NCBI GenBank assembly: GCA_030544235.1
Contig: CM060470.1
Coordinates: forward strand, 31,585,809-31,649,808
Direction of reading: 5' to 3'
DNA: 64,000 bases
Source of the DNA: Lepturacanthus savala
Taxonomy: Eukaryota; Chordata; Actinopteri; Scombriformes; Trichiuridae
Made by a program: the position numbers and the translations under genes. Positions 25,499 through 37,513 of the stretch are shown in pieces. Every line of letters starts with the position of its first letter. The stretch's first letter is position 1. The notes beneath the pieces were generated by a model that was not told the DNA's origin, searched no databases, and worked only from the letters and a program-made list of their open reading frames with translations.

Positions 25499-27664
25499 GG
25501 TATATATTTAGCATCTTTAGTGACAAATGAGTGATGTGCAGTGCCTCTATATGTAATCAACACAATAGGGTTTCAGTTAGAATAGTAAAACAATTGTTAC
25601 ACATGTAAATATCATGATATATAGCTTTGGGGCCCTTTTAACTCTAATAGGTGGCCTGCCAGAGAGAACTTAAATGTCTGGCCCCAGCCGACCCATTTGC
25701 ACTTCAGTGAATGTACTTGTTAAATAAAGTGTGCACTGCTCTATTTTATTTCATCGGATTCTTCCCACACCATGCACTTTCCGTAAAGCATGGGTAACCT
25801 ACTCCCAGTCCTCGACTAGACAGCGCCACTTACCAACTGCCCCTAAACCAAGAGCAATACGGCCTGCAAAGTCGACCATCAACATCAAACATCAAATCTG
25901 TTGTTGACTTTACTGGACCAAGCCAATGCTAAACCAAAATGCTTGTCTGCAGAGCTTGTAATCAAATGTTGCACTCCAATATTATGCATGCTGCCAGTTT
26001 TAATTGCTCAAATGCCTCATCTCATCAGGAGAGATGACATGAAAAAAGTGGATTTTCAACAAACTCATGTCTCAGTTATTCCATATTCAGTCAGTTTACT
26101 GTTTCAGTTCAAAACATTTAGTCACTGATCGATATTTATGTTTTTATGCAGCAGGTGAACCTAACTCCTGCTTTACAAACCATTTACAAATAAATAACAC
26201 AAATATGTTATCCCTTGATCCCTGAAAGATACTCATTGAGTTCACATTTCTATGAAGAAACAGGAACTGATCCATTTTCTGGTACACATTTTACAGGCAC
26301 CCAGTGGACCAGATTGGATTGACACCCCTGAAATAAATTAAATGAGAGGACAGAAACAGAGGAAAAGGCAGCACACTCAAAAACAAGCAAACTATATTTG
26401 GTGAACAATTTAATACAATTCAATATTAAAAATAAAGGAAATAATACAGAAATAATCTGATAAGCTGATGTGTCAAACTAATAATAATGTGTGGTGTGCT
26501 ATTGTCATATTTAATAGTATGAGCACAAAAATATTTTAGTGATGCCATTGGAAAGAAAATGGATGTTTTTGCCTGTTGCTTGATATGTTTAACATAATTT
26601 GGTCCTTGCAGTAAAGTAGAGAGGAACCCTGCCCTCTGCAGTTACCGATTTTAAAGGTAAATGAAATTCTTCGGTAGCTTGTAAACTACAGAAATTACAA
26701 CACTATCAGCCTTCATCAAGGTTGGCCTTCTGAAAGAATGAATTGTTTAAAAGTTGTGGTGCCCATGACAGAGTGTGCTTTTGTCCTATTTAGAGGCAAG
26801 TTGACTTGCTTATATCAATACTGATGATGGATTTTGTTTTTTCTTCTTTCAAAGCAGAGCACCATCAAGAGTGATGCATTAATATTTGCCATTGAGTTGA
26901 AGAGAGGTGATATCTGAGCTGTGGTTCACATTTTCTAAAATACAAATCTGGAGGATAAAGTATCTTTTTTATGATTAACACACAATCACGATTTGTCCAG
27001 ACTTGTCACCTTGAATACATATGTTAACAAAATAGAAAAAATACACACCTGCTCATTGAAACTCATGCAGAAGAAGCAGATGGTGTTTCCTTCTAAGGAG
27101 CTGGTGGTTGTTTATGCTGTCTGCAGGTCATATACTGTCTCCACCAACCACATTCATCACTAAGAGGCAAAAGCAGAGGGAGACGAAAGAAGAAAGAGAC
27201 GAAAGAAGTCTTCTCGGAGGATTGTGGTTATTATCAAAGGACTATATACTCAGCAGTAGGTTACAAACCCTTCAAAATCTGTAATCCTTACACCATGGCT
27301 ACTGTTTTTTTTTCTTTTTGTCTTTCTGCTACACACTTATCACTGTTGCTTTGATTAGAAAACAGTGGTTTGATTAATAGCTTTTACCTGTGTTTGAGGA
27401 AACATGTTCCCCTGCAGTTTAATGAGGACACACCCTGAGCTGACCTGTAGCTGTAAACACAACACCAAGTATGAGTCACACATTGGTGGGCGTATCCAGG
27501 AGAGAGCATGAGCTCATCCTGTTGGTTCCTGCACATTCCCACATCTCATCTCTAACCCCCACACCCTTCTATCTTTTTCTTTCTGTCTCTCTTACCTGCC
27601 TTTTCCTGCTTCTGTCTCTTCACCTCCTACTTTGTTTGTTCCCACTTTGTGCATGTGCGCATGC

Positions 27665-27872
27665 ATGGGTGTGTGCATAGGTTTGTGTGTGTGTGCGTGT
27701 GTGTGCCTATTTCTGCCTGCTGTGTCTGTTATGGCTACCTTGCTATCATCAGAGACAGAAAGGTGTGTGTGTAAGTTTAAGTGTATAAGATGGGTTTTTG
27801 TTCACCTGGTGGAAGGTGGGAGAGGCAGTGCAGTGTGTTTGTGTGTGTATATGTGTGTGTGGGTGTTTGTGG
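27665..27872. repeat. interrupted GT-rich stretch
   Basis: Two GT-rich blocks (about 27668-27705 and 27837-27868) flank unique sequence. The short frames they create rich in Val and Cys are not genes. Confidence 0.7.
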
Positions 27873-27976
27873 TAGAGATTACAGTCAAAGCAGCCAGTGT
27901 GAGAAACAGGAGATGCACAAGACGCGTGAGAACACTACCTGGAAAACAGCTGGGAATGTCTACTGAACAGTCCACC

Positions 27977-28030
27977 ATACGGAGCATACGGAGCATACGG
28001 ACCATACAGGCCATACAGACCATACACACA
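27977..28030. repeat. minisatellite, CATACGGAGC-type 10-bp unit
   Basis: About five to six tandem copies with variants such as CATACGGACC, CATACAGGCC and CATACAGACC. Confidence 0.85.
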
Positions 28031-28345
28031 TGCGTTTCTTCAAAAGCATACTCATACATGCAAGTGACCACCAGCCAGACACTCCCCCCGCACACACACA
28101 CAATCCTATAAAACACACACTGAATAAGACCCAATGTGACTCAACCAGGACTTAAAACTTTAAACTTATTAAAACAAAAACATAAATCATCAGCAGATCA
28201 TCCTCATACAAGCCAGCATTTCTCTTTTCTGCTGTCCACTTTTGCAAATGTGTAAAAGTGAATGAGAAGTATCTGCTTCTGCATTCTCAGATTTTTCTGG
28301 AAAGAGGAAGTTCATCATTTTTTACAGATTGTGCAACGCTGAAAA

Positions 28346-28392
28346 AATGAGAGAGAGAAAGAAAGAGAGAGAGAAGAAGAAGAAGAAGAAGA

Positions 28393-28441
<49 letters not shown>
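28346..28441. repeat. (GA)n/(GAA)n compound purine tract
   Basis: About 95 bp of strict purines: GA units, then GAA triplets, then about 27 GA units. Such mirror-symmetric purine tracts can form triplex DNA. Confidence 0.95.
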
Positions 28442-28444
<3 letters not shown>

Positions 28445-28683
28445 CTGCTGATACTCACTGACTGTGGTGAACACTCAAACAAACAGGAAATGCTATTTGA
28501 ATATGCAGCTCACAGTTAGAGAAGGATTTGTTACAGACACACAAGAGTAACACCAGTGTGGTGCAAGCATTGGCTCGCTCTCACTCTCTCTGTTCAATTC
28601 AAGATAGCTTTATTGGCTTTATTGGCCTGATTTTTGAAACAACAATTGCTGCATATGTACTTCTATGTGTGATAGTGTATATC

Positions 28684-28704
28684 TATCTCTCTCTCTCTCT
28701 CTCT
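28684..28704. repeat. (TC)n microsatellite
   Basis: About ten TC units before a C run. Confidence 0.9.
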
Positions 28705-30763
28705 CCCCCACCCCTGATGAACAAAACTATCCACTAACCATCCACTCTCTCTCATGCAGTATACTGCATATACAAATATGGTGAAAAAAATCCTGAATGC
28801 AGAATGAAATGTGTTTACATTCCTCCCTGCTGGATCTGTGGGAAATATCTAGGAACATGCATATAGATTAAACCACAATGCATCACATCTGCAGGTAGAT
28901 TTTACCATCTTTAATTAAATTAAAATTTGATCAGTATAGCCTGGGAACCAGACAAATTTGTAAGTTCATGTTTTATTTGCTCTGGTAGATGTGTCTGGCA
29001 TCTCTCCTATTCAGACAGATTTCCACCCGACCTAACCCGACCTAGTTCAGACCAATCACAGCAGTTTTTTGATTTGATCAGAAGACTGGCAGACTGACAG
29101 CACCATTGAAGCATTTTTGTGAACCATTATGGCTGCAACCAATGTGGGGTGGTATATCATGACAGTATTTAACTAACTAGATTGTCTATTTTATTTACAA
29201 GAAGAACAGCAACTGCACTTTAAGCTTGCTGATAATGAGAAATGTGTGTTTGACATCAGTGGTGTAGTCCTGAAAAAAATCCGTCCTATTTTCCGTCCTA
29301 TCCGTCCTTATTACATGGTCATGTGTCTATGCTAGGGGCATGCAACCCAGAGAAAATTTGTAAGATTTTAGTGAATATTTGTAATTTAATACATTAAAGA
29401 ACATTAATAATCACTTATACTAACAGTCACATTAAGAAACAGGTTAAATCTGACAGTCATTGGATCATTTCCATAGCCAAAAATGGACACAGGGGAAGTC
29501 AAGTATTGTTTACTAGTAACATTATGAGAATCATTTGATAGGTTCATTTCATAATTAGCACACAGGTAGCATAAATACTCTGTTTTCCCCTATTGCCATT
29601 AGGAAATCAAACCCCTCCATAATCCACTTACAATGTAAGCAACAGGCACAAAAAGCCAGAAGGTTTGTTACACAGAACCATCTTAGAAGTCATCTTTGGA
29701 AAAGTCTCTGGGAAGAGGCTGCATTTCAAAATATACTTGGTGAGGTGAGTGACCCATCTGTCTATCACTGTCTATAATGGGCTGAGTGAGATGTCATCTC
29801 CTGATCATGAGATTGCGCAAGATGCTGATAAGTCTGAACAACTGTTTGGACACAAACAGATAACATGAAGTCTGGCAAGATGGATTCTTGTGTGTTCGCG
29901 TGATCATACAACCTCACAGATACAGCTGCCTCACAAGGCAAAATATATTTTAAAATGTATCTGATGCTGATATGAAGCTTCAGCATCTAAATGAGTAAAA
30001 TCAAATAGATATCTTTCAACATTACACTTATTTTAGCCTTAAATTCCTTCTTGTTGTTACAATACAGTGGAACAGAAAATTAAAAGGAAATATGCTCATA
30101 TATAACTACTATATTGACAAAAAAAAACATCCATTTTATAGACCTATGATATATATCATATGATGTGTGAATTGTGTGAATTTTTGCTATGTGGCTCATA
30201 GCGCATTGATTCACTGGACATTCATCTTACAATCTGATGTGCCTTTACAGTTGATATTGTACAGTTCGACATAGACTGCAAACAAGATTTTATTAAACCC
30301 ATCTTGTAGCATGATATGCAGTGAACCTTCCAGGTTGTGAATAGTGTGTAGGAGCCTGAAGTCTCATTGAGACAACAAAGTCATTTCTTTCTTCAATCTT
30401 TTTTATTCTGCTGTGTATGTTTACAGTATTTATGTTTCTGCGTTCTGTGTCTCCATAGCCTTAAATGCACCTAACAGTAATGTGGAAAGATTATGTTGCA
30501 CATTGGCTACAAACCCATTGATTGTTGTGGAGGGATCAAGTGGGATAGGGTGAGGGGGCATCCACAAATAGCAATAGAGTGTACTAGCTTTTAAAAACAC
30601 ACTTATGTAGTGGCGGTGTCCCAGACTGCTCTCCAGAAGCCTGCCATTTCCTGTTGAGTGTAAGTCGCTGTCCATAAGGCTGATGACTCCCTGGGGCTAC
30701 AGGCTACTTTGTGATGCACATATGGACCTATCTACTGTTGCAAATCCATCCCCCCTCCCCCTG

Positions 30764-30790
30764 ACACACACATACACACACACACACACA
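30764..30790. repeat. (CA)n microsatellite
   Basis: About 13 CA units with one CATA interruption. Confidence 0.9.
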
Positions 30791-31046
30791 TTATCATTCT
30801 CACATAGGCGGAGTTCACTGACAAGCAAGTTCATTCAGTTTGCATTAACTTGCTGCAATTGTGATTTGCATTGTTTTAACTCAAATGCATTTCCCACTTT
30901 GGCTCCAACATTATCATCAGTCTTTGACAATTTCAGTGCTTAGCAATTAAAATGCCATCATTTTCTCTTTGTCTGATCAGTGATGATGAGACTCTTTTGA
31001 CATTGTATAGTAAAGAATAGAGGATATAAGAAAATAACAAGGCTAA

Positions 31047-33014
31047 CACCTTACACCTTACACCCTCAATAGCGCTTTAGACCTGGTAGCCCCATTAAAA
31101 TGTAAAACTGTTAGACCCAGGACATTATCTCCCTGGTATAATACTGAAACCCGTTCCCTTAAAAAAGCTACACGTAAATTAGAAAAGCTGTGGCGCTGCT
31201 CCCGCACAGATCATTCCCTCAGGGCCTGGAAGAACAGTTTATTGGCTTATAAACAGGCCCTGCGTAAAGCAAAAACTAGGTATTATTCATCATTAATAGA
31301 AGAAAATAAGAATAACCCCAGATTCCTGTTCAGCACTGTAGCCAGGCTGACCAACAGTCACAGCTCAGTAGATCCATCTATTCCAGTTAGTCTCAGCTGT
31401 GATAACTTGTTAAATTTCTTTAATAATAAAATCATAAGTATTAGAGATAAAATAGATCAAATCCTTCCAAACATCAGTGCTGAGGAAGCTCAGGCTGTAA
31501 GCTTAGAAGCCCCTTTAAACCCAGTAATATTACTGGATAAATTCACCCCTGCAGACCCAGCCCAGTTAACTAAAATCATTATCTCATCTAAGTCAACTAC
31601 GTGTATTCTAGACCCAATTCCAATTAAACTACTTAAAGAGACGCTGCCCTTAATTATTGATAATATCTTAGATATAATTAACATGTCCCTAATAACTGGA
31701 TACGTGCCGCAGGCTTTTAAACACGCAGTCATTAAACCACTCTTAAAGAAAAACACTCTTGAGCCAGATATTTTAGTAAACTACAGGCCAATTTCAAATC
31801 TACCCTTTCTTTCAAAAGTTCTTGAAAGAGTAGTAGTTCAACAGCTGTGTCAGCACTTACAGGACAATAGTTTATTTGAAGATTTTCAGTCTGGTTTTCG
31901 GGCCTATCACAGCACTGAAACAGCACTAGTCAAGGTCACTAATGACTTGTTGCTGGCTGCTGATGATGGACTGGGCTCGGTTCTGGTCCTGCTGGATCTA
32001 AGTGCTGCGTTTGACACAATCGACCATAGCATCTTACTGCAGAGATTGGAACAGGACATAGGCATTAGAGGATCCGTTCTCTCCTGGTTTAAATCCTATT
32101 TATCTAATAGGTTCCAGTTTGTTAGCGTTAACCAGCAATCATCATCATACTCAAGAGTCACCTATGGTGTCCCACAAGGGTCAGTCCTAGGGCCCATTTT
32201 GTTTACTCTATATATGCTGCCCTTGGGTAATATTATTAGAAAACACGGCATAAATTTCCACTGCTACGCAGATGACACACAGCTATACTTATCAATTAAA
32301 CCCGATCAGATCAGGCTAGTACATAAACTTAGCGCCTGTGTTAGAGACATAAAGACCTGGATGTCTGTGAACTATCTGTTACTTAACCCTGATAAAACAG
32401 AAGTTATTATATTAGGCCCTAAAAGTGTTAGAGAGTCCCTATCTGAGCAACTAGTAACTCTAGATAATGTGAAAATAGCCTCTAGCACCACAGTTAAAAA
32501 CCTAGGAGTTTTATTTGAGCCAGACTTATCATTTAAAGCTCATATTAATCAAGCCTGTAGAACAGCCTTCTTTCACCTGCGTAACATAGCCAAAATTAGA
32601 AATATCCTATCTAAAAATGATGCTGAAAAACTAATCCATGCGTTTGTTACATCTAGACTAGATTACTGTAACTCCCTATTAGTAGCGTGTCCTAAAAGTT
32701 CCCTAAAAAGTTTTCAGCTGGTTCAAAACGCAGCGGCTCGTTTACTAACAGGAACTAATAGAAGAGAACACATCACCCCCATACTCCAAGCCCTTCATTG
32801 GCTTCCTGTTGAATTCAGAATTAAATTTAAAATCCTACTCCTCACTTATAAAACCATTAATGGTATGGGCCCCTCTTATCTTAAAGATGCTCTGGTCCCG
32901 TACCATCCAAATAGAACACTGCGGTCTCAGAATGCAGGTCTACTGGTAGTTCCACAGGTCCATAAAAGCACAGTAGGAGCTAGAGCCTTTAGTTACCAAG
33001 CCCCTATCTTATAG
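31047..33014 (+). pseudogene. L2-type LINE ORF2 fragment, reverse transcriptase
   Basis: An open frame of 655 codons runs from just after a TAA at 31044-31046 to TAG at 33012-33014. It has the RT signatures in order: YRPISNLPFLSKVLE, GFRAYHSTETAL, LDLSAAFDTIDH (first catalytic Asp), GVPQGSVLGP, CYADDTQLYL with the YADD at 32265-32276, and the C-terminal RLLTGTNRREHITP region. No endonuclease domain is present. The TAG replaces what is probably a Trp codon (TGG). The frame stays open for 33 more codons to TAA at 33114-33116, and those codons read as the normal conserved end of the protein. So this copy differs from a full C-terminus by one base. It does not look like a host gene. Confidence 0.85.
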
Positions 33015-33719
33015 AACCAACTCCCAACTACTATTAAAGAGGCCAACACAGTCTGTGCATTTAAGGCTAGACTGAAAACATTTCTGTTTCAAAAGGCCTA
33101 TGGTCAGGGTAGTTAAAGGTAGACTTAAAACCACAGTTCAGTCTAAGCTGCCCTAGGAGTGAGAATACTGGGGGAAGTACAGTCACTGAGCTCTATCATC
33201 TCTTTCTGGTACCATGTACCACTGTCATTAATAAACAGGATCTACTTTATACTTGGTCTTTACATCACTATTCACCCAGAGTCCTTCTCCCCACTCCCCT
33301 TCGGGGGAGTGGCTACTGTTTCAGTTCATCCGCACGAGGCCCAACGATGACGACTCCTGATGCGACTCATCGAGGCCCCTGATGAACCTTCACCTGCCTG
33401 GTTGGACCCACCCTTCTGCCCCCACCCTACGGCATCTCTACAGACTGAAACATCTTTAAAGACTATTATTTCATCATCAGATAGATGTCTGTCAGTCCTG
33501 ATTCATCTATAGCCTGTCCGTCCATGGGAGTGGATCTCTCCTTCACTGTGGTCCTCCTCGAGGTTTCTCCTTTTTCCCACTGGGTTTTTGAGTTTTTCCT
33601 TGCCGAGAAGGAGGGTCTAAGGACGGGGGATGTCTGAGTCACTTTGGACTGGATTTTGTAAAGCACTTTGAGACAACTGTGTTGTAAAATTGGGATATAC
33701 AAATAAAGTGAATTGAATT
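31047..33719 (+). mobile_element. 5'-truncated L2-type non-LTR retrotransposon
   Basis: The element runs from within the ORF2 linker, through reverse transcriptase, to a 3' end with AAAGCACTTTGAGACAACTG, an AATAAAG and a short tail GTGAATTGAATTA. The apurinic endonuclease domain and everything before it are missing, the usual result of incomplete reverse transcription. The GAATT-type tail repeat suits fish L2 elements. The left boundary is where the frame opens, so the true junction may lie a few bases either side. I found no clear target duplication. Confidence 0.85.
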
Positions 33720-36488
33720 ATTCTCTAACCCCCCTTTAAAACTTAATGAGATAGAGTCTTTAATTAAACCTGCAACATGGAGAGCAGTAATGGATAATAT
33801 CAAGTTTATGGAGAATGTCACATTTTGCTCTCTCTTTCATTAGCTCTTCTAGCTTCTATGCTGCTGGGAAAATCCTCCCTAATAGAAGAGATATACCTTC
33901 AGATTATAAATTTGCCATAAATCTTTCAAACTGCCCTTATCTTTTCTAGCAGTTCTCATCCACCCTTCACTTTTGACTCGCTGTGCTTGGCGCTCATATG
34001 TCTAAAATTTAAGCAGACACAAATTTGAAAGCCCAATCCCTCCTGCCTTCCAAACAATTACAATTATTAATTTCTCTTTATTAAATAGGGACCAAGTCCA
34101 CAAAAAATCATAATCTCAAGAATGAGAAGAAATGATTAATTTTATTTCATCTGCAGGGATATTAGACCAATTTTTCAGCATTAATTACCACTTTAATTAT
34201 CAGGGCTGTGAGGATGAATCTGACAGCATATGGCTAAGGTGCAAAATCATAATCCTATCAGTGTTATTTATTTCCTCTCAGTTCCAAGGGGCTGTTTCAA
34301 CATGCAGGTCTAATTACTATTGCTGGGGGTGGACTAAGAGGCTCAGGAAAAAAAAATAATAACAATGCTAATGCTGGAGGCACCACTAGGTAAGACCTGC
34401 ATCCAATTCCTAATGCACCCTTTCTCAATAAGCAAAGAAGGTCTAGAAAACAAGGTGGGATCTAAGAAATAAAAGAGAATCAAGATATGCTTTCTTTCCA
34501 TCTTTCCTAATTAGGGTTTTCTTAATGAAAGAGCTGGGAAACAGAAATTAAACATCTGCTCTGGTCTATTCAAATGAGAGATGAAAAGTCAGCACTTTGT
34601 GATGTGACAAGGGAGGATAGGGGGAGAACGGAAACAGATGGAAACGTTTTTTTCTTTTTCTGAAATAATATACTTATTTATTGCATGTGTCTATAAAGAA
34701 TCAATACAATCTAAAGCAATGAACTAAGTTTAAATTATCATCTCTTAGTAGCATAACAATATGCAAGATAAGAAATATTTACAATGAAAGACACAGCAAG
34801 ATAAGCCAGGGCCTTATAGTAACCTTTAGATGGTGAATAGAAACATTATTCTAATGCAAAACACTGATCAAAGCACCAATAAGCTCGATTAGCAAAAACA
34901 AACAGAAGAAAGTTTCCATTTCAAAATTGAAGAAAATGAAAAGTACAAACAGCAATAATCAGATTTTTAAGGTTTAATAAACATTCTTAACAGTATTTAT
35001 ACATTTGGTATGTCTTTGTAAACACATTTTCAAAAGTGTAAATATTGCATATATGCCATTTGTGTTGTACCTAAGTAATAAGAATTAATTGTGTCAAGTA
35101 TTAATTGATTTCTCTTAAAATCTTTTTTTCAGAATTACAGCATTAGAAAATGTCCTCATAGTGGCATCCGTTTCACAAGACTAACCAAGACAGTTGAAAA
35201 AAAAAAGGAAAATCAAAGCCAAACCATACTGGTTAGCATATAACTTAATTAGTGCTTTTGTTGTATCAGAAAGTTCACTCAAACACATACTATGTACAGT
35301 ACAAACAGCATAAGTTATTTCACTTAACATCTCCAAAAGTTTCTCATTATTTTGCTCTGATGTAATTCTGTATAACGTTGTACTGTTTACAGTATAGGCA
35401 AAGGTTAAAGTACCAGTGAGTTCAGATAAATAAAGAGATACTTCCCCTGGTTTGTTTCTTATATTCAGCTTGTATCTGTGGTTCGACTCGGTACATCTGC
35501 ATGTTTCACCGTCGCATGGTGTCGTGTTGGGTTTGCGCGTTTCTCTGGAACACAGCTTGTACTACATTCAACATGTCTTGTGTTACAATCTAAAAGTTTG
35601 TAAGTGCAAGACCATGCGTTAGCTCCGGTGTGTCGTGTCTGACTCTCTCTCAGCTCATAAGTGGCAGCGGAGGCCAAGTGGATTCAAGCTATCAAGCGGC
35701 TTGTTGAATAGCCAATTGCAGTGTCCTGTGTTCAGCCACGTTTGCCAGTGTCCAGCGCTGCTCGCCCCTGCCAGCCAAACCCTCGGGTGACACAGAGCTA
35801 CACAATGAGGCATTAGGTAAGAAAAATGTAAGATTCTGGGCTGCCCAGTTATTCTTTATAAATAACTTCATTCATGTTCCCATTCATTGTCCTGACAGGT
35901 TATAACTTCCTGCAGGCTGTGTGGGTGTGCAGGACATTACAGGTTGGATCCAAATGTAAAGTGTAAAGTATAACATTGCTGAGGCTTGTGCTAAGACAGG
36001 CAACAGATCTGTTGGTCAGGTCGGATCTGGTTCATGCTCCCCTAAGGTCCTCTGTGTGTGTGTGTACTCCTCCATCTCAGGCGTATCAATAAATATATTA
36101 TTCTGGATCTTGAAAACATTATCTTGTCATAAATCTAATGTGGGGATAGAAGGAACCTAATCTCAGAGAGACTGTCTCTCATTCAGCTCTGATGAACATT
36201 CAGCCACTTAGATCAGTTAAATCTTTGATATAATGCAGGTTCATAGGTCCAAACAAAAAAAAGTCCATCAGACTGGGGGCTGATGGCTAGAGTAAGGCTT
36301 TGGATTGGTGATTTTTTTAAAAACATTCACCTCTGAAAATAAATATTTTATATATATTTCAACTGTGTGAATCAGTACCAACCTGTTTATTTTTATTTTT
36401 TTTGCTGAGGTAGTTTTAAGCAAATGTTAACTTTGAATTTTTTTTTTTTTAATGTTCATAAATGCCACCTCTTTTTGTATATCGTCAA

Positions 36489-36532
36489 ACACAAACACAC
36501 ACACACACACACACACACAGACACACACACAC
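36489..36532. repeat. (CA)n microsatellite
   Basis: About 21 CA units with one CAGA interruption. Confidence 0.95.
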
Positions 36533-36889
36533 ACTTCATCAAATGCATACATACATGATAAATAAAATAAATATATGTATTCTGTATGCATTACAGTTTT
36601 TTTGCATGTGTGTGTGTGTTCTACAGGTTTGGCTCACAGGTTTTAGGTGAGAGTATCTGGTAACTATTGGCTGTAACCAAAAGGAAACCAGTTAAAAGTG
36701 TATGAATGGAACAAAAATAATAATTAACATATTATACTGCAAAATCACAGAATCACCAATATACAGAGATAAATAGTCACTTGTCTATAGTTAGAGTTCG
36801 ACGTCATTTTTAATTTTTTAAAAGAATCTTTTAAGTAATCTAGTACAGCAGCAGCGATGGCACATGGATGTTTTGGTGCCGAGAAAAGT

Positions 36890-37020
36890 GGAGGGAAGAT
36901 TTTGGAAAGGGGTCAAGTGTCTGTTGCCATGGTGACGGCCATCCTTGTGACCCTCAAAGACGACAAGGAGGTCAAAGAGCAGCGGGTGCAGCGCATGGTC
37001 CAGCTGTTGCTGTGGCGACC
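36890..37020 (+). other. coding-like fragment of unknown origin
   Basis: A GC-richer island in AT-rich DNA can be read in one plus frame as a helix-like, charged peptide (MVTAILVTLKDDKEVKEQRV, continuing QRMVQLLLWRP) before a stop. There is no in-frame start of its own, no matching splice pair and no domain I recognise. It could be a decayed exon or a transposon fragment. A GAA repeat follows at 37091-37117. Confidence 0.3.
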
Positions 37021-37090
37021 TTGTCAATGAAATCCTACGTTCACAGGAAAATGAGTATAGCGGGGGGGGGGACCCATCAGCCATCATTCT

Positions 37091-37117
37091 GGAAGAAGAA
37101 GAAGAAGAAGAAAAAAA
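37091..37117. repeat. (GAA)n microsatellite
   Basis: About seven GAA triplets ending in an A run. Confidence 0.9.
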
Positions 37118-37477
37118 CACAAATGAATTTTATATTGCTGTGTGATTTAGACACAAAGCTGAATGTAGCTGAGTGAAATTTCTCAGTCACTACTCCCTTT
37201 TGGAATTTTTTTTTTGTGTACATAGAATATATGTGGTTTACAGAAGAATAGAGGGGAGAGGGAGGTCAAATGGATACCTCCACTCTGTTACCAAGTAAGG
37301 AATAAGTGCTGTTTAAGGGGCTTGACTGTGTGTGTGTATGTTTGTGTATGAGCATGTGCGTGTGGAAACTGGAGTGGCAGGTGCTTTCACGGCAGGGGAA
37401 AAACAGTGTCATTTAGCACTGTGCAGCTGACACATGGCAATCTCCAATGACAGCAAAAAAGAGAGCAACAACACCAG

Positions 37478-37513
37478 CGCACGCACGCACGCGTGCACAC
37501 ACACACACACACA
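37478..37513. repeat. (GCAC)n(CA)n compound microsatellite
   Basis: GCAC tetramers and a CGCGTGCA step lead into about nine CA units. Alternating purine-pyrimidine sequence of this kind favours Z-DNA. Confidence 0.9.

Noticed and set aside
27632..28134. Overlapping frames on both strands of 110-159 codons
   Set aside because: They arise from GT-rich repeats and a 10-bp minisatellite, with no coding signal.
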